A stretch of DNA of 64,000 nt, taken from NCBI GenBank assembly GCA_013399875.1, contig VXAZ01007504.1, positions 992,025-1,056,024 on the forward strand, written 5' to 3'. This document shows, in pieces, positions 25,405-39,600 of this stretch (position 1 is its first letter; the number at the start of each line of letters is the position of its first letter). The notes beneath the pieces were generated by a model. That model ran no database searches and was not told the origin of the DNA. It saw only the letters and a program-made list of their open reading frames with translations. The DNA is from Gymnorhina tibicen (lineage: Eukaryota > Chordata > Aves > Passeriformes > Artamidae). Position numbers and translations under genes: made by a program.

Positions 25405-28400
25405 CTTGCCTCTGGTCAAGTTGGAAAATGAAGATTTGTACAAATACATTTTCTAAATTATTCTCAGCCTCAGCTGAGTTCAGGTCAAGATTTAGCCATA
25501 AAGCCTCATAATTTAGCTTTTTTTGAGTGAAGTCAGCAATTAACATTGAGAATATACAGTATTGTTGCGTACAGCCCCTCCACCACAGTTTGACATATTG
25601 TCCAAGCCTGAAAGAGAGAACTGTCAGCTGTCCTTCTGTGGGGCCTTCTGAGAAGATGAGCAGTGGCTGCTGACAGTTTTCCTGAAAGCATACTCCTAGT
25701 TTTGGGCAGAGTTGCTTCAGAGTCCTGAAGAAGTTGCTCAGGTATAATCCTTTTCAGGAACAAAGAAGGTGTTATAAACTGTGACTCATAACCCATTACC
25801 AGAAATGGCTTTCAAGCAGGGCTGGAGAGCTGGAGACCTGTTGAGAATGTACAAGTAAGGAAGCTGAGAGGCCCAGTCTAAGTCTGTTGACTATCAGCTT
25901 TATTCCACTAACATTCAAAACATATCTAACTTTTTTTCTTTTTTCTTTTTTTTTTTTTAATTTTTAAAAAATATTTACTTTGTAGCAGGCTGATCTACCC
26001 TTGTGCAACAGAACAGAAAAGTCTCTGATCAGATTCCATCCTGATTTTACTCTGGGGACATGCAAAGAAGCAGAAGGTATGAATCTTGCACTAAGGATGC
26101 AACTATCACAGTTCTTTAAGGTACAATTTAAAGCCTGCTGGAGGCAATGGAAGGCCTTTCTTTCACTTCAATGGGCTTTGGATCAGAACCTCAGCTAGGG
26201 AGCTTTTGTCCTTGGCTTTCTTTAAAGAAGGTTTTACTGATGTGTGAATAGTGTTAATCACCCATGAACACTTGGTAAAGAGTGATCTGGTTTTTATGAT
26301 ATGTAAAATACCCTGCTGAAGCATGAAATCTTTTAATGAAATCAAACAAAGCAAAACTTGCCCTCCATAACCTAAAGCTGAGCTCTTGATATGTAATTTA
26401 TTGGAATAATGCATTCCCCATCTTCAGTCTGGGCTTTTGCTTGCCACAGGTGAACTCATGTAGCCTTGGAGGTGTGCCATGGTTACTAGTATCTGGTATT
26501 TTACTAGAGGGGAGGGATAGGAATTGTTACTATCAAATGCTAATTTTGTCCACCTCAAGGAAACAAGAAAAAGAAAGCATATATTTATCCCTGAATTTAT
26601 GTAATTTGCTTTTTCTGACATGCAAATTGACTGTATATCCTTAATCTTATCCTAGAGAAACCACTGGCAACACAACTGAGAGCTTGTTATTTCTTGTAGA
26701 ACTAACTATTGATTTGTCTGCAGTCAGTGAATGTATAAAACTGAAATATAAAAACCATTTGACAGAGCCTTTGCTACTACCTTTAATCTTGACTGCCATG
26801 GTATGTTAGGAATAGGGATGCAATTATAATAAAAGCAATTCACACTAAACATTTGTTCTTGGGTTTATTTTGTTACCTTACGGACATATAGTATTGTGGA
26901 TATGTTGATTTCAAATCCCACCTCAAATTCTGATTTTATGTAAGTAATCAGTGGTCTCCTGTCTGCTAGCATGCAGTGAAGTCTCATAGAATTCATTAAT
27001 GAGCTTTTTTTCGTATTTATATGTAAGTGAAACTCCTGAGAACCATGGTAAAAGTCTGGTTCACACAATTTATATGGTAGCAATTTATTGCCCGGCTTCA
27101 GATTTTTTAAATCTCTCTGGCACTACAGGGTTATTACAGTAAGTTAGAAAGACAGATATTCTAAGTATGAACTTGCTGTTAAGATCTCAGAAATACTGAG
27201 TGCTCTTGAATTGAAGCTTTGATGAGAAATAAATCCTTCTTGTGACACTTTTATGCCATGTAGAGATGTGGAAGTGTGAGCAACAGCACCTGGCAAGCAA
27301 GCTGTCTTCTTTAAAAGCAAGCAAACCAGCTGCTCATCAGGTTGGAGAAGGATTAGCAGGAAATAAAAGTCTACTCAAATGTTCATAGCTCAGATCTGCA
27401 AGAGAAAACTCATCCTTTATGATTTGTCCTCTGGATACTGAGAAAAACTGTATTTATATCTTCTGTATTTTCAAACACTGAGGAGTTCATTTTTGAAACG
27501 GGAGTAATTTTCAAGTGAACAATCTATTTAGGAGATTCATTTCTGTTCATATCAGTTCTCTCATTAACAGAAGGTAACCAGATAAGTAATAAAATAAACT
27601 TATGGAGAATAAACAAAATTTGATTGAGAAATAGTCTCTTTCAGGATACAGTAGGGATAGATTTCTGGGTTTGCTTTGTATGGGTCCCTTCTTTCCCTAT
27701 TCTTGCATGTGCATCAGACAGATCATCTCATTTAACAAGCCTCAAATGTATCTGTGTTCTGGTTACATAAACCAGCTGCATTTTAAGCACATCAAATAGA
27801 TTAAAAAATTTTTACTCCAGCAGAGAAACACTAACCAAAATGTTTCTGGCTCTTTAAAGTCCTAGATAGGCGGTGGTCTCATAAAACACTGGGAAAAAAT
27901 TGTTTGGAACCAAATTCAGGTGAGTTGTAGCAAGGCTGGAACATTTGACTGTGTACATATTTTCCAACTGGACAAGGTATCTCCTCTGATCCCTTTGGAA
28001 AATAATTTATTTAGTTTTACAGCTGCCTAAATCAGCCAGCTAGGACTCCATAGGAAACATGCCATACTTCTCCAAAATAAAAGTATTTGACATCAGAGGG
28101 GCACCAAACTATAGGTCTTCCTTAGCTTCCATTTAGCTGTAGGAGAAATAAATGAAACAGCAAGAGAGGTATGTATGTCAATATATATCCCTCCCAACCT
28201 CCAAAAGCCTGAAAAGAGTTTGGATGTACCACCTGTATATTTTTTAGGTTATTTGGAATTTTGTGAATAATTTTGTGAAAATTCTACTTCAAGGCATTCA
28301 GTGTTATTCTGCATATGACATAATGCACTGAAAAGTTTCCTTTTGACATCTTGACACAATAATTGTCAGGGATTTATTTTAATCTTTAGGTAGATAATAC

Positions 28401-29316
28401 TGTGATGGCTACTCTCCTTCACCTTTTGGCTTGCTTCCCAAGGAAACTTCCCCTTTTTATATTTCATTTGTTATTGATTTTGGTTTGTTTCTTCTGAACT
28501 AACAAATCCAGATTAATGTATCCCATCCACCTGACTCTCCTGCTGACAAAACTGTTCTTATACCCTGCTTGCAATCTCCATGTTTGCAGATGTGACAAGC
28601 AGGGAATGAAAAGAGAGTTCTGTAATGACCAGAGAGGAGGCGCCTGGAAACACTGACTGCTTCTTGCAGCGCTCCCCCCAGTTATTTAAATAGCATCATA
28701 CTATCCCAAAGTTTTGTAAACTGAGATATATGGAGACATGAAGTTCCTACCTATGCTGTAACAAGACCTAAATAAGCCAGAGGTATGTGCCTTCAGCAAC
28801 ACTCTCTGTCCCAGCCTCATGTCACACAAACACTTAAGCATCTGCTCATCTTTGCAAAACAGCTCTTGCGATTTCACTGGACTGCAGGGTAAATTTAAAT
28901 TTAAAGACATTCTCATTTGCAGACTCAGGACTTACAGAATGATATTATTTGCATCAGGCTTCACTACCATTTAAGATGCTGTAGGGTATCCCTCCTGGCT
29001 TCCAGCTGCTGCTCCAGAATGGCACAGGTTTATCCTAAGTCCCATGTTATCTATCAGCCCAGATGTCTCTGATGCCCTCAAGCATCTACAGTGACACCTG
29101 TATTAGCCCAGCTGTCATCACACTAAAATGAGGATTTCAGAACAACATGAGTGCAACAGAGGGAGTGAATAGCTTTTATTAACTCCTAGGAGTGTGATCT
29201 GCAGGCAGAACCCCATCTACTGTACTTTTTATTTTCTAAATTGCACCGATCTTTTCAGAGGACTGGAGACCCACCAAGAAACAAAATGCTACAAGTAATG
29301 GAACCAAACAACTGAC

Positions 29317-29450
29317 CTGCAGTACGATGTCCCGTCCGTTGCGTGTGACATTGACAGTGTGGGGCTGTCCATTGGCCATGTTTCTGTGGTCAATGTCAAT
29401 GTTATACGGCTCTTTGGTGCCCCCGAGGTTGTACCGAATTTGCAGATTCC
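29317..29450 (-). CDS. CNTNAP2: CNTNAP (likely CNTNAP2) exon, second part of laminin-G 4
   Basis: This 134-nt minus-strand exon runs from acceptor 'cactag' to donor GTCAGT. It starts with two bases completing a Gly codon from the previous exon and then reads 44 residues: [10 protein letters not shown] at its start, [10 protein letters not shown] in the middle and Ile-Val-Leu-Gln at its end, finishing in phase 0. This is the strand-rich core of laminin-G 4. The [24 protein letters not shown] pattern is characteristic of CNTNAP2; CNTNAP3/4/5 have an unrelated 'FDFKNMADGQ'-like stretch here as I recall them. Asn-Val-Thr after the GQPH segment is an N-glycosylation sequon, plausible because this part of the protein is extracellular. 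Confidence 0.97.
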
Positions 29451-30947
29451 CTAGTGAAAAGGAAAAAAATGTGAAAAGCACCCTCAGGTATTTTAATCTT
29501 TATTCACCAGCTATTTTCCTGTCTTTATTTTCACATACAGCTGTTATCATTTCACACTTAATTGCTCTCATAGCTGGGCTCTGCAGTAAGAGAAGAGCTG
29601 GTGTTTGATATTATGAAGTTACTGGGCTGAAACTGCCTCTAGTTTATAACCCAGAAGTGTGACAATGACCAGCGTCTCCAAACCACAGTGTTTGTAAACA
29701 CTCCAGACTGCAAACCAAACAAATTGGAGTTATGCCTTGAACAATATGGACAATTGGTACAAAATTGAGCACATCAAGTAACGCTTTATTGTTGAGATTA
29801 TTATACTTGCTGCAGTAAAATTCTTTGAAATTATACAAAGCATGACATTTTCTAAAGAATAAATCATTGACATGCATTGAATAAAGGCAAAATTACAACA
29901 AATTAGCACTGACACATAATTCACACAAGGGACTTTCTTGCTCTCATGTTTCATTGTTGTTGATGAGTGACCGTCTGGACTTCCATGGAAATTTAGTACT
30001 ATATTGTGAAATGAAAACCTCAGGTTACGTTGGTAGGAAAGTATAGTCAGGAGTAGTTAATTGATATTCATAACATACTGCTAGACAGATTTTTCTTTTC
30101 TAAACAAAAGTGAAGTGTCTGCTCTTCATAACACATTTAAATATTTGATTAAAAGGAAGAATGTTTGGAAAGGGAAATGCAGCCCCCACTCTTGATGAAA
30201 AATGGAAATATTCTGGCCCAAAAGAGCCAGAGACTTAGACCTTTATGACTATAGATTAATTGTGTGATGTTGGATTTCTCTCAAGCACCTCCTTTCTTCC
30301 CCATGAAGGGAAAAAAATGAGCGGCATGTAGAATACTCGTATTATCCCATAAAAGAGAACAGTAGTAAAATCATCCTAATTATGATTTTCATGGGGCACT
30401 AAGGCACTATTTGCAATCGAAGTATATTCAGTTTATATACAGCTTTAATACTGTAGCAGCAAATGATCCATATCCAACCTTCAACCACCACCAAAATATT
30501 TAGGACATTATATACTATACTACATCCATATTTTAGTCACCTCAGTGAGTATCCAGATTTTCAGAACAGTACATGACACTTTCCACTGACTACTAGGGAT
30601 ATTGCTAGGAGTTCAGCTATTCAGGTGCCTTCACGTGGATGTCTACTTGTCCCCACCACACTGCTGGTTCATGGCATGGGTCTGACTGTTATAGCAGGTT
30701 TTTGGTTTCTTTTGTTTGGTTAGTTTTGTTTTGTGAGGAAGGATTGGCTAAAGAAACACCACTAAACTGAACAGTTACATCAATACCAAATCTAGTAGAA
30801 GCAGAATAAAGGTTCAGATTTCTAAGTGCTTTACTTTTACGTGACAAGGGTGCAGAGACTTTCTCATCAGTTCAGAGCTTCCCCTGAGTGTCAGCCTGGT
30901 ATTGTCAACTGTGCGTTCAACGGAGAGAGCCCGGAGTAGCTGCTTAC
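29451..30947 (-). other. Intron of the CNTNAP gene (1,497 nt)
   Basis: The intron has a GTAAGC donor (rc of 30942-30947) and a TAG acceptor (rc of 29451-29453). It is phase 1: the Gly codon is split G/GG. I see no repeat family or other gene in it. Confidence 0.93.
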
Positions 30948-31193
30948 CATTTGGGTTCACAAGCACAGCCATGAAGTCCGGGGTGTAGGAGCTGACATAC
31001 AGTAAGACACAAGGGGACTTGGTGGTGCTGAAGCTGAAGCTGAGCTCTTCTTTGTTCAAGTTGAGGTCAGGTGCGGTGATCTCAGGATCTGCAGAGCTCA
31101 AAAGTGTCCGGCTAACTAAATCCTTCATGCTAGTCCCTGGGGAGTGGAAGTTGTAACGAAGCCACATTCCTTCTTCAAAAAATGCTCCCACGT
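30948..31193 (-). CDS. CNTNAP2: CNTNAP (likely CNTNAP2) exon, linker and first part of laminin-G 4
   Basis: This 246-nt symmetric exon (phase 1-1) is preceded by 'gttctgttcaag' and followed by GTAAGC. It starts inside an Asp codon and encodes Val-Gly-Ala-Phe-Phe-Glu-Glu-Gly-Met-Trp-Leu-Arg-Tyr-Asn-Phe, the near-invariant start of the segment after the EGF domain in CNTNAP2. A polar linker follows (roughly residues 18-47 of the exon), then Phe-Ser-Phe-Ser-Thr-Thr-Lys, Leu-Leu-Tyr-Val-Ser-Ser and Met-Ala-Val-Leu-Val-Asn-Pro-Asn, the first strands of laminin-G 4. The linker differs markedly from my memory of mammalian CNTNAP2 and is about three residues longer, while both ends are conserved. The domain is extracellular and membrane-proximal in this family. 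Confidence 0.97.
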
Positions 31194-33094
31194 CTTGAAC
31201 AGAACAGAAAAAGGAGGATGGGGGGAAAAAAAAAGGTAAATTAAATGTGCCGACACCTTTTGGTTGAAACATATTACTGTGACTTGATCGGTACTAGTGT
31301 GTGCATGTTTCTACTGCTGCATTATTTAAGCACAATATTCAGGTCAAGAGCCTCACTATTTTCCTATGAGAATGAAAAGAACATTCTCCATTTTATTGGT
31401 GGGTACTTGGATTCACAGAGGAAAGGAAAGATTTCCTTTGGGCCACACACAAGCCCTATGCCTATATCTCATATCAATACTACAGACAAGAATAATTATG
31501 ATTTAAATTTATTCTCATTGAAATTTTGCAGTAGATAATGCTCCAAAGAAGGAAGACTGGCTTAAGGGACACAGTAAACAAACAGTCAAGGAAAAGGAAG
31601 AAGAGCACTTCTGACTACAAAATTTGAGTGGATTTGGAAGGACCTCACAAAGGAATAATGGCAGTTCCAGTCCCTGAAAGGACTGGACACAATGAGTTAT
31701 CCTCAGCTAGCACAATCCTTCATGAGAGCTCCATAATGACGATGCCCTCGCGGGAGATAAAATTAACTAGGGAGCATGACTCAATAGGGAACAAGAGGCA
31801 AGAGATACCTGAACTGTAGATCCCAGGAGGTGCTATCTAGAAAAAGTTTTCAAACCAATCTGAGACAAGATGTGGTGTTTCAACACCCCTGACAGAAAAT
31901 AAACCTACTTTTGGTGGAATTAATGTTTTCAGCTGAAAAAGCACTAGAAGTGCTTTTCACAATAATGCAGTCCTGCCTCTTCCTTAACATTAAAATCACA
32001 ATTTCAGGCTGATGTTCTTGCAGCAATGGCTGACTTTGATAACCTCCTACAGGAATTACTGCACAATTGCCCACTGGTATCACCAACTCCACTGGGGATC
32101 ACTTGACTGACTTCCTATGGCAGTCATTCATTTAGAGACATCTTGGCACTGGATCAGCTGTGCTGTCTGGGACAACATTGTTAAAGGAAATTTTTAAATG
32201 ATATGTGAACTTCGTTAAGAAGGTGTGTTTATGAACATTTCATAAGATATTAAATAATGACTGAAAATATAATCATAACATATGAGTACTGTATTCAAAG
32301 GAGGGCTATAAGAAATGCTTAAAGCCATAAACAGTCTTTAGACAAAAAGTCTTCCATTGTTTACTACCTTTCTACATGATGCGAAGTTGCCACAGTTTTG
32401 TGCAAACTTGCCTGTCTAAACAAGTTTATTTTTACTCTATTTTAGCATTTTGAGTCTTCACTCAATTCTAAGCAAAGGCTTTATCTCAAAACACACAAAG
32501 GAAGATGCCTACTTTTCAAGCTCTACACAGACACAGAGCAAGTCGGGAAAGAGCCTGCAGAACTCATTCAGAGTAGCTGAGCAGAGAATAGGTAAGAGGA
32601 TGGGTAAAATTACAAAATGATATTGATGATTCTTTACAGAATTTTGCTGAATCTAGTGCTGGAAAAGCTTTATGTTTTCCAGCTACCATATAAAAATTCT
32701 CCCAAACTCGAAATATCACAGTCGCTGTCACCATATGGAAATAAAAAACACAGACCCAAGCTGTGGTCCCAAAGTGCTATAAATAATTCGATCATTCTGA
32801 TGGATTTATAACTGCAATTTTATAGGGGAAAACTTAAATCACCCTGAAAAAGTTATGGGAGAGGCAATTTCATTTAACAACTATATTTTGCAGTAGTCTC
32901 AACTTTAGTGGTCCTGAATTAAAAGTGAAGGGCCTTGTCACGAAAAAACTTCCCCAACTTGTGATGCCCTCTGCCTTTAACAGTGGTGTAGGAAACAAGC
33001 ATTAGCACACAAAAATCTAAAGCAGTAGCTCCAAGTATTTGCAAGATGGGCCTAAAAATATCCCTATGACCACTGATTTATTCTTCAGCCCCCA

Positions 33095-33245
33095 CTTCTG
33101 GCTCACGCAAGCTGCTTCTGGGGCAGACGCTCCACCAATTACGCGGCTGTGGCGCTGACAGAGCTGCCGGCCGTGCCGGGTCCTGACACTGCCACTGCTG
33201 GTGGGGACAGCAGCCCCCGTGGAGGCTCCACACAAGCACGCAGCA
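33095..33245. other. CpG-rich patch inside an AT-rich intron
   Basis: This interval is markedly GC-rich against its surroundings, with ten CpG dinucleotides between about 33105 and 33241 (clusters at acgcgg, ggcgct, gccggccgtgccggg). It yields overlapping open frames on the minus strand without recognisable domains. It lies about 290 bp before a CR1 tail. It could be part of an old unrecognised transposon, a GC-rich processed fragment or an intronic regulatory element. I cannot tell which from sequence alone. Confidence 0.5.
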
Positions 33246-33526
33246 CACTGATGCAAAATTATGTTCGCCTGCAGCCTGTTTACTGCTCATCATGCCTTTC
33301 ATTTTAGGAGTAATCTTTGGAATTGCCTGGCGCTGTGCTTGCCCAGGGCCTCACGCTCTGGGAATACTGGGACTTTCAGTCCTGACCTCGGCACTGCTCT
33401 GGGGCTGAACTGTAAAGCGTGTGAAGCATTTTTCCAGAGCTGTAAATGTTATAAATCGCTATGTTAAATGTTCATTACTACAAAGAAAGCTTTAAGTAAA
33501 TGGTGCTCTCTGAAATGGCATTCAGA

Positions 33527-33602
33527 TTATTCTGCAATTCTGTGAGGTGAACTCGATCATCCTTGTGGGTCCCTTCCAACTCTCAATAGACATTCTATGA
33601 CT
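33527..33602 (+). mobile_element. CR1 LINE 3' terminus, short
   Basis: The sequence around 'gatcatccttgtgggtccct' (33555-33574), followed by 'tccaactctc' and ending 'attctatgac', is the terminal segment of avian CR1 elements, oriented on the plus strand. Only the last 75 or so bases are recognisable. It is a severely 5'-truncated copy, the commonest kind in bird genomes. Confidence 0.9.
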
Positions 33603-36600
33603 TTTTTCCAAAAGGGTTTCATGACAGAGCATAGAATGTTCTGTATGTTTAACTTGATTTGCACTGAGAAAATAATTTTCAATGTAGCTGTATTATTACA
33701 GGCATACAGGGTATTGTAATGAACCTTGAAATTCTCCTCACATGCACATCACCTCTTTTAAAAGGCAGGATAAGAGGAAGGTTCACTTTGGCTTTGTGAG
33801 TGTACTGGACCTTCAACAGGAAGATATTGAATCGTCTCAAGTTCCAGCTCATCAAAGAGGTTGATGCACATGATTATGCTCTTTACTGAAAGAAGCTGAA
33901 ATCTTTGCATCAGGACTGCAAAGTGCTCAGCAACTCACAGGAACAGGCTGTTTAAAATATTAGGACATACTAAAAATAGCTAAAAGATAATTTTCTCTAT
34001 GTTGAATGCAGTTATATGATGACTTGGAAATGCCGAGGGCTGACCAATGAGAAAGCTACCAACTTGGAGGTCACGAATGTAGCATCTTCCTGAAGTTGTG
34101 CTAGAAAGAGTATGGAAACCCTTCATGCAGAAAACCATTCGAGCTGCCTGAATAAAGAGGGTCAAATGCAGCACAAACCCTGCTGCTGAAATGTGAGGGA
34201 AGTTTCCATACACAACTCTTTTTTCTTCTGTACTATTTGAAATGCTATCTGAAAAGATGACTCTTGTGCCATCAGGCATAAGGCATAGTGAAGGCTCCTC
34301 TGCAAACCGCCCTTTCACGGCAGAGGCCTTAGGAAAATTAATGTGGTGGTAACAGATCTGTTTTCCTCAGAAAGTAATACCTATTTCTACACCAATATAC
34401 AGTGCAGTCACTCTCTGTTAACAGACTTTTCAAATATAAACACTTTGGGCTGGCTTTGTAGAGGAACCCAGAACAGGAATTGTGGGTTGTTAGAAACAAT
34501 TTTATCAAGCAACGTGAGTGTCCCCAGTGTGAACTGCATGTATGTTACAAAACTGTCCAGCTTCAATTTGGAAAGAGGTGAAGCAAAAGCTGATCCAAAA
34601 CTTTCACAGAAAATGCACATGTACCCAGAACTGACAAAGTTATTTTGAAGGTTATGATTCTTTGGTCATCTCCAATTCAGTCTCCCTCTCCCCACTCAGC
34701 TAATTTCATTTTTGTACACTCTCATTCTGGCTGGGATCAGGAGTATTGAAAGACTGGAGGAAAAAGCCAAATAGCAACAAAACCTTCCACTTCTCCTACA
34801 AAACTTGCTAAGTCTCATGACATTTCTGGGGTGGTGCTGTAGACCTAAGAAAATGCAAGCAGGAATCTGATTCTCTTCTACTGCTTTGTACAGCAGTGAA
34901 ACGTCAGTGTTGGTTCTTCTGTTCTTAGGTAGCTATAATGATTCTGTTAGCCATACGGTCAGACACATAGAGAACTTGCCTTCTTTCTCCATAACCTTTT
35001 TCTCACCTCTGAAGAACACTGCCAGCATGGCACAGGTGTGGCTGAACACAACTTCAGCAAGATTTTCCATCTGGGTGCATATGTATAAGAGATACAGAAC
35101 TAGCAGTCTTTACAGCAATTAAATTTGCTCTATGCTGACAGTTGGAATAGGAATGTTAATAGGAATTGCTGTGAATCAAGTACCAGACATTACTCTTAAT
35201 AAATAAAGAAGCTTCAGCTCTGTGGAGCTACCAAAAAAATCCCCAAGCCACAACCCCAAACCCCCCAGTTTCAACACAGGACATTTCCAAGAGTGGCATT
35301 GTGAGAAGTGGAACCCCCCTTCTTTAGTAGGACAACTCTCACTGACTCAAACTGCCATCTCATATTTTTCCAAGTAAACTGGACCTGATTTCTGCCATCT
35401 TTTACCTGGAGACCAAGGAGAAAGTAGTACTGGTTATTTATTTAACAAGCATAACAGGGTATACCTGCCTTATAGAAGCTGGAGACAAAATCTTGACAAC
35501 TATGAAGCCTGGCAAGGACCTGAGAACTGGGGCAGGAAAAGACTCTCTTTGTTTCACAAAGATGACTGAAATGACTTCTTACAGCTGTAAGCATGTCTCA
35601 TCTGGAGCCCCTAAATGCCTCCTTGGCCCTGCTCAGATTCAGTAAGTTAAAATTATTACTCTGTGATGCTGCTTTCCAGTGCTCAATGATACGTGTTCCC
35701 TGCATGCAGTTCTGGATGTGAAAGCAGCTTTTTCAAAATCCTGAGCAAGGACAGTCACTGGAAACGTTCTAACACTTGATGCATGTACAAAGATTCTTCA
35801 GACAAGGTAGACAGTTGAATAAATCCTCTTTCTTTTTGCATATCTTCCTTTCTTTTTGGATTTTACGTATAGTTATGAATATTGAATATAGATTAACCAG
35901 AGCTTGCTTGTTCATCTTATGGCAAAAAATGTGCTAGGGAGGACCTAAAATTACTGCTACTTCCAGACTGTGGTCACAAAGACTAAGACTTGTTTGCTGA
36001 GATACCTTCTGGCCGTAGGGCAATCCATAAAGGGTCAGAATCTCACAGCTGTTGATCTGGGAGACAATTTGAGTGCTCTGAAGGTGATAATGCTTATAGT
36101 TTATCTGGTTAGCTCACTCAGTGTTTTGTTCTACCTTCAGGCACATTTAGTGTGTGAAATCAAGAACTGGGGATTTAAAGGTATTGTTCTACATCCTCAA
36201 GTCTCATATTCTGTCTACCCTTACTCTAATAATTTGTGATGCATGTTTGAACTTTCCACCAAAGTACAGCGATTGCTTGTGGACATTAACAGAATACAAA
36301 GCTAGTGAGGACTTGCTTCTTCTATATGAATGTATCAGTACTCAGTGTAAAAAAGGCTTTCTTGAACTATCAGAATCAGGGGATATACAAAATAATGTGC
36401 ACCAGTGAAACTATGGGGTGTGAGCATAAATCCATGCAAAGATCCCTACTACCTTCAGTAGAACAAGATGAGTGCCAGGGGAGATGGGGTTTAGCCACCT
36501 GATTCATTACACTTTCAACCCTCCCTAGTCAATGACAACAGGTAGATTGTGCCGGGAAGCAGTTTGATATGCTTAAACAAGGCTGAGCTCTGAACCCACT

Positions 36601-39600
36601 TTTGGAATAGCTCTGTAAAGCAGGTGCCTTTTGTTCTACTTTTCCATACCTGCATAGAAATGTGCATGCCACAGAAAGCCTAAAAATGTCAGGAAAGTTG
36701 CAGTTGCAGTTCATTCTGTACTGATTTGAAAGTATTATAAATATTTGATCTGATGTCTGGGACAACAGACTCAGAGTAAGGGAATGGCAACTGGTGCCAT
36801 CTATTTTCTGTTGAATCTAAATGAAAAGCCAGCTCCATTTCTAGGGGAAACATTTATAATGGTTAAAAAGAACAAACCTAACACCAAGCTTCCCCCTGAT
36901 GCCATCAAATAAAATTGGATGGATGAAGAAAATGTAATGTCAAGTGTACAACAGACCAGATTTCATGATTTCCTGCCAGGGAGTCTACGGACGTGCTCTT
37001 TAGGTAACCCCAGAGAAAAGCTTGCAGCTTTGCAAGAGCCATTTGAGAAATATTAGAGACTGTCATTTGATGATTGCACAGTACTCAGGGGAACAACCTC
37101 AGTAGGTGAGATCTGGCTTCAATTCCTTCCTGTACCACAGGTATCCACTTTAAATGTGAGCAGATCCTTCCTGCCCTCATTATCTCGTTTGCTTTCTGCA
37201 TTACCATAATAAAAACATCTTCTCACATCACAGAGCTATTGTAAGCATAAATGCCCTATCATCTTGTGAGGTGCCAAAACTACTTCAGCAGCTTGCAGAT
37301 GAATAAATACGGGCACATGGGTGTCTGGTGTGAGAACTCAAACCTCCCAGCTGCCTTTGCACAGGCGTGCAGCAGCCAGCAACATTGCTGAGGCTGCTCT
37401 ACTTAACTTTCATAAAACATCTGCATTCAGTGAGCAAGGACACTAAAGCAGGCCTATTTTAGTTGTCTGACCAAGGAAGTTTACCACATTTTCTGAGCCA
37501 GAACAAAGTATTTTTATTTTTAACTTATTCCCCTGATTTGTTTGCTTTCTGTGTATAAAATAAGGAATTGGTGCTTTTTATAAGTAGCTTATAATGGATG
37601 ATAAGTGAGCTAGCAAGCTCAGTTTTTAATCAGGTTGATATCTCTTTAAGATATGTAATTACTATGGGAAAGTTTGTTTTTCTTTATAAAGAAAAACATG
37701 GGGGCTTTTTTCCAATGAAAGAATTCTTGCACTGAAGTGCAATTTTCAAAGCACTAGAGCATAACTGTGAATGTTTAATAAGGCAGTATTGACACAACTG
37801 AAAAATGGAATAGCTTTACAAAGCATATAAATTTTTTGTGAGTATATATATATATTTACTCAATAGGGGCTAAAGTCTGAGTCCTGAAGTATGACCTACA
37901 GACAAAAAAGTCTGACTGCAGCATTCAGACTTACCGAAGTGGGAGCTTAACATTAACAACCTGAAGAAAATTTCTCATGTAACTTTCAGCTAACAGATCA
38001 TGATCATGTTGCATATAGCAGAATTTTTTGGGGTCTGGGAGGGAATGTTGCCTTGATTTTCTGGGTTCTGTAATTCTGAACTGTGAAAACTAAGAAATTA
38101 GTTACCTTAAACCACTCTAACAATCACCTCACCATTGTTTTCAGCAAAACAATGCAATATATTTGCAACCAGCAAAATAAAGGGAATTGAATGAGTACAA
38201 CCAGGGCAGAATTTGGAGGCGATCAAGTGTCAGTCTCAGAGTGTGTGGAAGTGGGCAGGGCTGCTGCTCCTTGATATGTCTTGTGTCCATTCTGCCTAGT
38301 AAAAAGCTGTTTTTCCTCTTGGAGACATAGAAGGGAGCAAGAAAAGAAGGAAATCTGACTGTGACAATACTACCTGTAAGTGCTTTCAGGGTTAAGACAA
38401 ATACAAAAACAAACATGAAGGAGCTCATTTTGGGCATTGTCTTAAGGACTGCAAGAATTCACACCGTGGATCTGAGCTTTACTCCAAAGAAGAAAAGAAA
38501 AAAGGGTATACCATCTCCTTGGTGTTTGCTAATGCAAATTGAGTAACTGCAGAGAAACTGGAAAGCTTTGAATTTACCCTTCCAGCACACCTGAAGGCAC
38601 AGGAGTCATGGCACCAGCTATTTAATTTTTTTAAAAATTTTTTTTGACCTCACTCCTGGTGGGTGCAATTTTTTCTCCTACTGTTGTTGCACTGCATTTC
38701 AATACCAAAGGAGGAATGTTTTCTCCCTGGGGTATGTCCCACATCAGAATGCTGCCACATGCCCTGCATTTGACCTTTGCTTTTTTTTTTGTTTAAAGGC
38801 AGGAAACAGTTTGTTTTTCAGAGGAACAAAAATTAATTGTTTTCTCAAAAAGGCTTTTATGATGATAGGACCGCTGTGGGAGTAAAAAAAAAAAGAGAAT
38901 TTATGCTTAAACAAAGGACAGGGAAAGGTCAGAAAGCAATCTGCAGGACAGCAGAAACACTTCAGCTATTCCTCAGAGCAATTTCTCTGAGCAATGAAAG
39001 AAGTAAAACCATTTGCATATGCCTCAAATACGAAACAAAAATAAAGTTAAAATAGATGTCAGACTGCATTTTTGTACTTCTTTTTGTCCTTGTAAAAAAA
39101 TAGTGTGATTTCCAGGCCACTGCAACATCAATCACATTGTGATGTGCTGCTAATAAGGCTGGAGACAATGCAATTTCTTGTCAGTCATCAGTCAGTGGCT
39201 CTAAGGACAGAGTTCGTCAGCAAAAGAATCCACAACACGCAAGGCCTGCTTTTATTGTGAGGTGTGTTTATTACTCATGAGCCATTGTACGGCGATTTCC
39301 TTATAGCAATGTTTTCTTCCTTTGATTTTCCCATCACTTCTGCTGGCACTTCCAGTATGTAACCAACCCCAAAAACTTTACTGCGGGCAAATGATTTCAA
39401 TATCAAAATAAAGCTTTTGGACAAGGAAAGTTTCCTGTGGCACATTAAAATCAATGGGAAGAGAAGTCTGTGCTATATTGTAAGGGTTATATTGTGCCAT
39501 CTTTCACTCCAGTTGAGTGGCATATTTTTCTATTAATATCTCATGTTGGTTTGAATGTGATGTCAGGCACTACTGATTATCAAATCAACAGATCTATTTG

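Larger units (their letters stand above)
16355..29316 (-). other. Intron of the CNTNAP gene (12,962 nt)
   Basis: The intron lies between two exons whose phases join (0/0). Its donor is GTCAGT (rc of 29311-29316) and its acceptor CTCCAG lies next to 16354. It contains a 20-base T run (19582-19601), the assembly gap (25108-25404), a short tandem duplication (23295-23331) and otherwise unremarkable AT-rich sequence. I found no repeat-family match or additional exon on either strand. Open frames such as the 118-codon minus frame at 20824-21180 show no recognisable domain. Confidence 0.85.

Noticed and set aside
25066..25546. Open frames spanning the N run.
   Set aside because: They are artefacts of translating N; no real sequence supports them.
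33980..34318. 112-codon minus-strand open frame in the large intron.
   Set aside because: There is no domain, no compatible splice phase and no resemblance to CNTNAP.
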